Assembly: GCF_001679005.1 (NCBI RefSeq)
Contig: NZ_LXTW01000001.1
Span: 1-20,371, forward strand
Direction: 5' to 3'
From: Moraxella nonliquefaciens
GTDB lineage: Bacteria > Pseudomonadota > Gammaproteobacteria > Pseudomonadales > Moraxellaceae
Length of the DNA: 20,371 bases
The notes under the pieces: model-generated
Seen by the model: only the letters and a program-made list of their open reading frames with translations
Told to the model about the DNA's origin: nothing
Databases searched by the model: none
Program-made: the position numbers and the translations under genes
In this document: one piece after another, positions 1 to 7,200 of the stretch
Layout: each line of letters begins with the position of its first letter
Position numbering within the stretch: position 1 is the first letter of the stretch

Positions 1-423
1 CTTAAAGATGGTGTAAAAAACGCCGAGCAAATCGCTAACGAAGCTCTAGAAAAAGCCGAAAAAATCGCCAAAGACCTTACCAAAGAAATCTCAGACACAT
101 TCAAAGAAATATCCGATGAACTTGCTGATGCTTTTGATAAATATAGACAAGCCGCCGAAGATGCTTTTAATAAATGGAAACAGCAAGCCGAAGACTTTTT
201 TGATGACTTTAAACTTCCCAACCCCTTTGATGATCTCCCTGATGACCTTGCCGAAGCCTTTGCCAAATGGGCAGGTATCAACCGCTCAGGGTTTCATTAT
301 TTCTATGACCCAATCGTACTTGATTTAGATGGTGATGGTGTGATTACCATACAAAGAGCATTATTTAATCATAATAATATAAGTATACTTGTAATCAATG
401 AAGAAGAAAGATGGGCGGCTTGA
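1..423 (+). CDS. 3' end of truncated FrpC-like gene (cassette 1)
   Basis: Reading frame 1 is open from the window edge to TGA at 421-423 (140 codons), so the start lies outside. Residues 1-72 are charged, Ala/Glu/Lys-rich and probably helical. Next comes the stretch also found at 3238 and 5097 (PNPFDDLPDDLAEAFAKWAG, then NRSGFHYFYDPIVLDLDGDG). It contains the Asp-Pro pair (codons at 307-312) that is the scissile bond in FrpC-type RTX proteins. Instead of continuing into the self-processing module, the frame switches after DGDG to a 27-residue tail (VITIQRALFNHNNISILVIN, then EEERWAA). The same tail ends cassette 2. The product lacks the calcium-binding module, RTX repeats and secretion signal, so autoprocessing and type I export are unlikely. 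It is either a silent donor cassette or a degenerate copy. Its frame is intact to the stop. Confidence 0.75.
   Translation, partial: LKDGVKNAEQIANEALEKAEKIAKDLTKEISDTFKEISDELADAFDKYRQAAEDAFNKWKQQAEDFFDDFKLPNPFDDLPDDLAEAFAKWAGINRSGFHYFYDPIVLDLDGDGVITIQRALFNHNNISILVINEEERWAA
235..339 (+). repeat. Shared Asp-Pro junction block, copy 1
   Basis: These 105 bases are identical to 5115-5219 in the full-length RTX gene and to the matching part of 3238-3414. The block codes for the residues leading up to and just past the Asp-Pro bond. Such identity between otherwise different genes points to recent duplication or gene conversion. Confidence 0.9.
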
Positions 424-572
424 TTGTTATAAAAGAAGATAGATGTTATGTTTGTGAGTGAATGGGTGTAAATGTGTTGGTTGTCGGCTTTGGTGGGTTA
501 GGTTTTGATAATAAAACTTAGTGCATTAAGGCTTAACATGTTGGGTGTTGCTATCGCTTTGCCCAACCTACG
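340..572 (+). repeat. Cassette-end repeat, copy A
   Basis: This 233-bp block aligns without gaps to 3415-3647, with about 11 mismatches by eye. It codes for the 27-residue tail of cassette 1 up to TGA at 421, then runs on as noncoding DNA. It finishes in a REP-like inverted repeat (GTTGGG ... CCCAAC, then CTACG). The part from 463 on is found a third time at 1558-1668. I do not recognise the origin of the tail-coding part. Confidence 0.9.
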
Positions 573-593
573 GACTAAATCATGGGATTTATG

Positions 594-956
594 ATGAGTG
601 ATACCAATTATCAAAAATTTTCAGAGCCAGCAGGGTGGCTTGGTTTTATTGGTTATCCAGTGGTTATGTTTGCTTTATTAATGACTAATCATTATGGATA
701 TACAGAATTAGGTTTAAGTTCTTACAATAAGTATCATACATCTTTATCAATTGGTTATATGGTATTATTTAATAAGATTGACGGTGATTTCAAAAAAAGA
801 GTGAATAATGAAATAAATATTCAATTTGATGATAAATATGCTTATAAAAATTTATATCCATCATACATGGTTATTTTATATGCATTATATGAGTTTTTAA
901 AATCAACATGTATAACAGCATTATTTTTATCATTTCTGCTGATATATTCAAAATAG
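594..956 (+). CDS. Small membrane protein, possible immunity or partner protein
   Basis: I do not recognise a family. The product is about 120 aa, starting MSDTNYQKFSEP. One hydrophobic segment lies near residues 15-32 (WLGFIGYPVVMFALLM). A second is at the C-terminus (YMVILYALYEF, then TCITALFLSFLLIYSK), and a weaker one lies between. A short charged loop (FNKIDGDFKKRVNNEIN) separates the two main ones. ATGs at 582, 591 and 594 are all possible starts. I prefer 594 because GGGA at 584-587 sits 6 bases upstream. The gene follows cassette 1 directly after its 3' repeat and is very AT-rich. Small membrane proteins after toxin-like genes are often immunity proteins, but here that rests on position only. 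Confidence 0.55.
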   Translation: MSDTNYQKFSEPAGWLGFIGYPVVMFALLMTNHYGYTELGLSSYNKYHTSLSIGYMVLFNKIDGDFKKRVNNEINIQFDDKYAYKNLYPSYMVILYALYEFLKSTCITALFLSFLLIYSK

Positions 957-1021
957 ATTTTGTGGTTAATCATAGGCGATGGTCAAAAATACAAAAATTT
1001 GTTATGGCATATTTTTAAGTG

Positions 1022-1069
1022 TGATAAAATATTATTAAATATTTTATCATTAAATGATGATAAAATATT
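1022..1069 (+). promoter_or_regulatory. Three-arm repeat able to form alternative hairpins before 1081 gene
   Basis: TGATAAAATATT occurs at 1022-1033 and again at 1058-1069, and its exact reverse complement lies between them at 1038-1049. The middle arm can pair with either outer arm. The second pairing ends right beside the AAGGA ribosome site at 1070-1074. It could be an operator or an RNA switch controlling the gene that starts at 1081. The sequence is pure A/T apart from a few bases, so chance low-complexity structure is possible. Confidence 0.45.
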
Positions 1070-1080
1070 AAGGAATTGCT

Positions 1081-1557
1081 ATGACTTTTGGAATAAGATG
1101 TATTGTGCTAATATTTTTTTGTGTGGCGATATATGGTTTAGGATATTATTATCATATTTTCCCTAGAAAATTTGATGGATTTTTGTCTGATACCATTGCC
1201 AGTAAACTCACAAAACACAATCAATTTCATATTGGTGATTATATTGAATATGGTAAAAATGATGTGTTGTGTGTTGTGCCATCTTATAAGTCTTTACCAT
1301 TTAACGAAATTGTAATTGGTGAGCGTTCGAAAAATTTTATTGAGCAAAGAATTAATGGTTTTTTTGGTAAGAGTGATTCGTATAGGTGGATTATAGTGTT
1401 TAATTCACATGATAAGGGAAACCCAAGAATGTATAAAATTACTGGAAAGGCCGTACCAGATTTTAAAATTGCCCAATGTTATGATGGTCATAACATCGTA
1501 TTTGAAAAAACCAAGCATGAAGATGTTTATATTTACTTTAAAATAAGAGAGGTTTAG
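1081..1557 (+). CDS. Membrane-anchored small protein of unknown function
   Basis: The 158-aa product has an N-terminal hydrophobic segment (residues 5-23, IRCIVLIFFCVAIYGLGYY) that looks like an uncleaved signal anchor. Cys14 lacks a good lipobox around it. The remainder (about 135 residues) is soluble, mixed alpha/beta in look, and probably periplasmic, with aromatic-rich strands towards the end (DVYIYFKIREV). The start is well supported by AAGGA at 1070-1074, six bases upstream. The stop at 1555-1557 directly abuts a copy of the cassette-end repeat. I recognise no family. Its position between two FrpC-like cassettes and its topology fit an immunity or binding partner, like the two paralogues at 1771 and 3746, though it is not visibly homologous to them. 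Confidence 0.65.
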   Translation: MTFGIRCIVLIFFCVAIYGLGYYYHIFPRKFDGFLSDTIASKLTKHNQFHIGDYIEYGKNDVLCVVPSYKSLPFNEIVIGERSKNFIEQRINGFFGKSDSYRWIIVFNSHDKGNPRMYKITGKAVPDFKIAQCYDGHNIVFEKTKHEDVYIYFKIREV

Positions 1558-1668
1558 TGGGTGTAAAATGTGTTGGTTGTCGGCTTTGGTGGGTTAGGTT
1601 TTGATAATAAAACTTAGTGCATTAAGGCTTAAAATGTTGGGTTTCACTGTCGTTCAACCCAACCTACG
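1558..1668 (+). repeat. Cassette-end repeat, copy B (short)
   Basis: About 111 bp match 463-572 and 3538-3647, starting at TGGGTGTAAA right after the stop of the preceding gene. The end forms the best version of the inverted repeat, GTTGGGTT, 12-base loop, AACCCAAC, followed by CTACGAG. It could act as a weak terminator, a REP element or a recombination site. Confidence 0.9.
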
Positions 1669-1770
1669 AGCTGTTTGATAGGGTGAAGTAGCTTTTATCA
1701 TCATATGCTTGCTATTTATTCAAATATTCTATACAAACAATAAACGGTACTTTTGTAAACAAATATTCTA

Positions 1771-2391
1771 ATGATAAATTTTTTGATTAAAAGCTATAAA
1801 AACCTAAACTCATTCAATCGATTTTCATTCTGGCTGTGTTTGGGTTTTGCTATATGTATGACAATCTTTTTATTGTTGATATGTAAGGGTTGGCACATTC
1901 CTACTGATGATGAGATACACTATACTAAGGGTAAGATGTTTGTGGTTACTGAGCATTTTCAGACACAACGAGGTCGCAGTAGCGTTAGGCATATACAAAT
2001 GCATACTGATGATGGTCAGACCATGTATTTTAAATGTGGCTATTCTGCTTATGATTATATAGAGTATAGTGGTTGTTGGGTTAATCCTGAATTGCTTGAA
2101 ACCGTGTATGGTGATATTCGCTTGGTGCATGGCAAATACGGAGAGATAGGTTGGTACACCCAGAAACCACTACTGTGGTTAAACAACCCATACCCTCAGC
2201 TAATCTCCTTAACCATCTGGCAAGATGGTAAACTTATCCCTATAAGAAACAAAGAAGTAAGCATTAAAAGAATGCGAGTTGACCACAAAGGTATTCCCCT
2301 TTTCATATTTGGAACTTGGGTAATATTTTCTTTGATGTTTTTGTTTGGTTATAAATATATTGGCTCTCAACCACACTTTAATGAGGAATAA
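1771..2391 (+). CDS. Two-TM membrane protein coupled to FrpC-like gene (paralogue of 3746-4297)
   Basis: The 206-aa protein has a transmembrane segment near residues 20-39 (FWLCLGFAICMTIFLLLICK), a soluble middle and a second segment near residues 176-194 (LFIFGTWVIFSLMFLFGY). The middle is probably extracytoplasmic. It aligns by eye to the product of 3746-4297 through P-x-D-x-x-HY-x-x-GK, an (I/V)(K/R)H(I/M) motif, single Cys residues and a final NxxPQ-x-x-x-(L/I)TI-x-x-x-G pattern. The stop TAA (2389-2391) is three bases before the next ATG, and the GAGGA used by that gene lies inside this one, so the two are probably translationally coupled. In Neisseria, frpD lies directly upstream of frpC and its lipoprotein binds FrpC. 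This gene has that position but no lipobox and no visible FrpD homology. Immunity is the other option. Direct repeats CAAATATTCTA lie upstream. Confidence 0.65.
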   Translation: MINFLIKSYKNLNSFNRFSFWLCLGFAICMTIFLLLICKGWHIPTDDEIHYTKGKMFVVTEHFQTQRGRSSVRHIQMHTDDGQTMYFKCGYSAYDYIEYSGCWVNPELLETVYGDIRLVHGKYGEIGWYTQKPLLWLNNPYPQLISLTIWQDGKLIPIRNKEVSIKRMRVDHKGIPLFIFGTWVIFSLMFLFGYKYIGSQPHFNEE

Positions 2392-2394
2392 ATA

Positions 2395-3498
2395 ATGGCA
2401 ACCCTACCTAAGATTTCAAAAGAAAATGCCGATGCGGTATCAGGAGCGGTTACTGTCATGGCTAATGGTACTAATGGGCTTAATAACGCTGGTAATACTG
2501 GCTCATTTGTACCAAATCCGACTGTTTCTACTGAAACTGATGTTGTTATTGGTACAGGTCAGCTGGCGGTCGGTGCGGTGCAGACAGCAGATATGGTGGC
2601 TACACTGCCGGGAAAAGAAAACGGATTTTTAGCCACAAAGACAGTGAGAAAATTGGGCTAGACTGGTTTTGGGTTTAATTTGGCGGGAACCGTAAAAGAT
2701 GGTATTGATATTTATGGCAATTTGATTGAAAAAGATGGCGACTGGTCGCAAGTTAAAGCCAAAGAAGTGTTAAGTTTATTATCTAATCTAACAGGGACGG
2801 TTTCAAGTTCTGCCTCTATTGCGGCAATGGGCGGTGCAGCTGCTACTGCGACAGGGGTTGGGGCTCCTGTTGGTGCACCAGTGGCGGGCTTATCAACAGT
2901 AGTGGCGGTGGGTGCAGGTTCAATGAGTGTTGGTTTGGGGGTCGCTGCTAATTCGGTTGATGAAAATTTGACCATTGGACAACTGTTGGACAATATGGGG
3001 AGCTATATCTCTGATTCTAGGTTGGGTAAATTTGTTTCCGAAGCTATTGATGAGGCTAGAAAGAGCGAAAACCACAGCCCAACCAAATTACTTGAAAAAC
3101 TGCTAACACCAATCATGGAGTTTGGTATTAATCTTTCAAAAGAAGGTGATGAGCTTAGCAAAGAAATGGAGGATCTGGCGGAAAAAATCAAGGATACTTT
3201 AAAAGACATTTTGGATAAGATTGCTGATCTCAATTTCCCCAACCCCTTTGATAACCTCCCTGATGACCTTGCCGAAGCCTTTGCCAAATGGGCAGGTATC
3301 AACCGCTCAGGGTTTCATTATTTCTATGACCCAATCGTACTTGATTTAGATGGTGATGGTATAGAGACGATTGCTTATGATAAATTAAAGAAAGCTGTTT
3401 TTGATCATGACGGTATGGTTACCACACAAAGAGCGTTATTTAATCATAATAACATAAGTATACTTGCAATCAATGAAGAAGAAAGATGGGCGGCTTGA
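2395..3498 (+). pseudogene. Truncated FrpC-like gene with in-frame amber stop (cassette 2)
   Basis: GAGGA at 2383-2387 supports the ATG at 2395. The frame runs 88 codons to TAG at 2659-2661, then continues in the same frame to TGA at 3496-3498. One nonsense change therefore splits what reads as a single 367-codon gene. The second half could restart at TTG 2680, but no ribosome site is seen there. Residues 1-88 are Thr/Gly/Val-rich. About 140-190 form a glycine/alanine-rich hydrophobic stretch (SIAAMGGAAATATGVGAPVG onward) that may insert in membranes. A charged helical part follows (SENHSPTKLLEKLLTPIMEF), close to the matching part of the full-length gene. Then comes the shared junction with Asp-Pro (codons at 3328-3333). 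The frame leaves the family after FDHDG and ends in the cassette 1 tail (MVTTQRALFNHNNISILAIN, then EEERWAA). RTX repeats and export signal are absent. Confidence 0.75.
3238..3414 (+). repeat. Shared Asp-Pro junction block, copy 2
   Basis: These 177 bases are identical to 5097-5273 of the full-length RTX gene (offset 1859). They cover PNPFDNLPDDLAEAF through the Asp-Pro bond to AVFDHDG. Identity stops sharply at base 3415, where the tail begins. Flanking sequence upstream is related at the protein level but clearly diverged. Confidence 0.92.
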
Positions 3499-3647
3499 TT
3501 GTTATAAAAGAAGATAGATGTTATGTTTGTGAGTGAATGGGTGTAAATGTGTTGGTTGTCGGCTTTGGTGGGTTAGGTTTTGATAATAAAACTTAGTGCA
3601 TTAAGGCTTAACATGTTGGGTGTTGCTGTCGTTCAACCCAACCTACG
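3415..3647 (+). repeat. Cassette-end repeat, copy C
   Basis: This block is the ungapped match of 340-572. It codes for the tail of cassette 2 to TGA at 3496, then noncoding sequence ending in the inverted repeat GTTGGGT ... ACCCAAC. No T-run follows the inverted repeat, so a role as terminator is uncertain. The 98 bases after it, up to the next gene, hold nothing I can name. Confidence 0.9.
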
Positions 3648-3745
3648 AGCTTAGGGCGATTTTAAATTTATCTGAGTATACACCTATTTCCTTTGTATTA
3701 TTTGATGGATAGGTCTACAATGGTTTAATTTTTTTGACTGATTAT

Positions 3746-4297
3746 ATGAAAATTCGTGATTTTGTATTCTTATTTTTAACATGCTGTGCTATATGGGTTA
3801 TACCCTACTGTGTTTGGCATGGTCGTGGACTACCCCCTGAAAAAGACTTACATTATGTAGCAGGTAAAGTTAGGCTGGTTACTGTTGCCAGAGATGGTAA
3901 AAATAGAGACATTAAACACATGAGTATTGTCAATCCCCAAACCAAAGAAAGGCTGATGATTGCTTGTGGTAATAAGGTTATTCCCAAAAAAGATATTGGT
4001 AGTAGTTGTATATTAAGAGATGATCGTCTAGATGAAATACTCACCATTGGTTACTATTATCAACCCTCAGTACTTGGCATTACCAATGAAATCCCCCAAA
4101 TGGCAACCATTCATATCAACAAACCTAATGGCGAGATGATAGCTGTTAAGGATTATGCCTCAACAAAAGATAAAATAGTATCCGCCAATCGGTTTTTTTT
4201 GATTTTAGGTCTGGCTACTATAATTTTATTAATATGGTCTCATATGAGAGATGTTAAAAAAGAGCTAAAAAAGAAGGAGCAAGAATATGACAACTAA
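3746..4297 (+). CDS. Two-TM membrane protein coupled to full-length FrpC-like gene
   Basis: The product is about 183 aa from ATG 3746 (MKIRDFVFLFLTCCAIWVIP). A TTG at 3734 would add four residues, and neither start has a clear ribosome site. One transmembrane segment is at residues 5-22. A second is near residues 148-165 (FFLILGLATIILLIWSHM), followed by a Lys/Glu-rich cytoplasmic tail. The roughly 120 residues between are probably periplasmic. They share HYVAGKVRLVT, IKHM and the NEIPQMATIHI-type pattern with the paralogue at 1771-2391. The last codons overlap the next gene by 11 bases, and AAGGAG for that gene lies inside this one, so synthesis of the two is linked. It may be an inner-membrane immunity protein against the hydrophobic N-terminal module, or a functional counterpart of FrpD. 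No sequence match to FrpD is evident. Confidence 0.7.
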   Translation: MKIRDFVFLFLTCCAIWVIPYCVWHGRGLPPEKDLHYVAGKVRLVTVARDGKNRDIKHMSIVNPQTKERLMIACGNKVIPKKDIGSSCILRDDRLDEILTIGYYYQPSVLGITNEIPQMATIHINKPNGEMIAVKDYASTKDKIVSANRFFLILGLATIILLIWSHMRDVKKELKKKEQEYDN

Positions 4298-7200
4298 ACT
4301 AATCACAGAAGCCGTCGAGCAAGCCATTAAAGCCGCTGGTGGTGCTGGCGGTGTTGCTGGTAACGGTATTAACATTAAGACACTGCTTGATAAAGTAGAA
4401 GGTGGTGATGGGGTTGGTGTGGGTGCTGCTACGGCGGCAATAGCGGCTGGTATTGCTGGTACCGCATACACCATTGTTGATAAAGTGCCAGAAAGTAAAT
4501 GGTCAAAGGGATTGATGGGTGGTTTGGGTGTTGTAGCTGGCGGTGCATTGGCTGTTGGAGATTACCAATCTATGAAAGACAGTTATGCCGAAAATGGTGA
4601 AATTAACCTAAAAGATGCTCTTAGCTTTGCAGGTAATGCATTGGCGGTTGCGGCAGGTATTGCCCTGATAGCTAATCCAGTTGGAGCAACTGTTGCTGCA
4701 CTTACAGTGGGTTCGGTAGCTTTTGCAGGAGCAAGTTTGGCGGTGGATAAAGAAACAGATTTATTTAACGATGATATCAAGGCCAAACTAAACGACATCG
4801 CCTTAGGTAAGTCCATTCAAGATTTCTTTGATACTCAGGTTCAAGATGCTGTTGACAGTATGCTTAAAAATAAAGAAAAACTAGGAGAATTAGTAGATAA
4901 AATCAAAGATGAAATCACCAACAGTGAAAACCACAGCCCAACAGATTTGCTTGAAAAGCTTTTAACGCCAATCATGAAATTTGGTATTGGTCTGTCAGAA
5001 AAGGGTGATGAGTTAAGTGAGGAAGTTGATGAAGTGGCAGAAAAAGCTAAGGAATTCTTTAAAGATGTTTGGGATAAAGTTGCCGACTTCGAATTTCCCA
5101 ACCCCTTTGATAACCTCCCTGATGACCTTGCCGAAGCCTTTGCCAAATGGGCAGGTATCAACCGCTCAGGGTTTCATTATTTCTATGACCCAATCGTACT
5201 TGATTTAGATGGTGATGGTATAGAGACGATTGCTTATGATAAATTAAAGAAAGCTGTTTTTGATCATGACGGTGATGGCATTGCTCATGCGACAGGCTGG
5301 GTGAAAAAAGATGATGGTATCCTTGTATTAGACCGCAATGGCGATGGTGTTATTAATGATGGGCGAGAGGTGTTTGGTGACAGCACGATTTTGAGTACAG
5401 GTGAGACCGCCAAGCACGGCTATGAGGCACTTGCCGACCTAGACAGCGATGGTAATGGCAAGATTAATGCCGATGATACCAAGTTTGATGAGCTTAGAGT
5501 ATGGCGTGATTTGGACAGTGATGGCGTGAGTGATGTTGGGGAGTTATTTGGACTTCATGAGCTTGGTATTAGTGCGTTAAACCTTGATTATCAAGATGTG
5601 GACAAAAACCTGACAGGAGGCAATAAACTGACTCAGCTTGGCAGTTATGAGAAACATGATGGCAAAACAGGTGTCATGGGCGATGTGAATTTTAACTTTC
5701 ATGGTGTGTACACCAAACATCTCGATGGTGTAAAAAATACAGATGACAGATTGCCAAATCTACAAGGCTCTGGGCGTGTCAGAAGTCTAAGCGAGGCAAT
5801 GACACTATCTTCTGAGCTTAGAAATATCGTCGTCAATTACCTAAATGCCAAAAGCAAAGAGGAGCAGCTGTCAATGATGGACGGCTTGCTCAAAGCGTGG
5901 GCAAAAACCGATCCTGATTATCAAGATTATGAAAAGCCGATTTTCTTGTCGATAAGAAGCTCTAGTTCCCAAAAAGGTGCGGTGGGCATTGCAGGCAGTG
6001 GCGGTGCTACAATAATTGATACAATGGGCATGGCAGAGTTTGATAAAATCAAATATAAAATTGGTGTTATCGATAGTTTCATGAGCACAAAAACAGATAA
6101 CATGTTTTATGCTAACGTCAAAGACTTTGAAAAAACAACCAAAATTATCAATGATACTTATGATAAACTCATTAAGTCTGTTTATAGTGGACTCTATCCG
6201 CAAACTGTTCAGAATCGTTATGGCGATTTGATAGATATTGTGGTAGATGTCAAAGATGGTAATATTCTGTTTGGTTTGGACATTAACCGACTGGTGAGCG
6301 ACTTTAAGGCAAGGTTAGATGTAGGTGGTCAAACCGCAATGTCTGCCTTTGGCGATATCATGGAGTATTTTGCTTATCTTCAAGTGCAAACACAACCTAA
6401 CATTGTTGGCAGAGATAAGTTGGTTAATTTGATAGAGCATGTTGTATCTAGCGTGCCAAAACATGAATTGGATGGTTGGATAAATGGTATTGATTTTAAG
6501 ATTGATAGAGAATTACCAATTAAGATGGGCGATGCACAAGATAATCATTTAAATGGCGGTGCTGTGTTTGCAGGTGCTGGTAATGATCGGTTGACTGGAA
6601 CTAAAAATTCTGACCTCCTATTTGGTCAAGATGGTAACGACACCCTAGACGGTGGCAACGGTGATGACATCTTAAATGGTGGTGCTGGCGATGATTATTT
6701 AAGCAATTCAGGTCATAAAAATGGCAATGACACTTACATCTTTAGTGGTGATTACGGCAATGATGTGATTTATGAATATGATTGGAATACTGAGAATCGC
6801 CATCAAGACACCATCCGTTTTACAGATGTTAATCTGTCTGCAGTTCAAGTCTTGTTAAAAGGTCAAGATTTAATCCTTAAAACATCAGACTCAAATAGTG
6901 TTACCATTCAAAACTTCCAGTACGGTGACTCTTATCATATTGAAAACTTCGAATTTGCTGACCAAACAGTCAGTCTTGCCGAACTGATGGCAACAAAAGT
7001 TGCCGCCTATCACGGCACAGATAATAACGATAATCATAATATAGCACAATGGAAATCTCAGAGCATCGCCCATCTGGGTGCTGGCAACGACGTTTTCAAC
7101 GCTACTGGCGGCAAAACTGAAGTCTATGGGCAAGATGGTAATGATCGTGTTACGACAGGTACTGGCAACGATGTTTTAGATGGCGATAATGGTAACGACA

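Noticed and set aside
960..1166. A 68-codon frame on the + strand between the two small membrane protein genes
   Set aside because: It has no ribosome site, runs through the hairpin-forming repeat, and overlaps the better supported gene starting at 1081 in another frame.
2712..3302. Two reverse-strand frames within cassette 2 (and similar ones in the full-length RTX gene)
   Set aside because: They are mirror images of Gly/Ala-rich and repeated coding sequence on the + strand, with low-complexity Ser/Ala/Pro products and no start signals.
2395..3498. Two independent genes (2395-2661 and 2680-3498)
   Set aside because: Both parts are in the same frame with a single stop between them, and the second has only a TTG start without a ribosome site. 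One interrupted gene is the simpler reading.
340..3647. CRISPR array
   Set aside because: There are only three copies of a long block more than a kilobase apart, with genes between and no short regular spacers.
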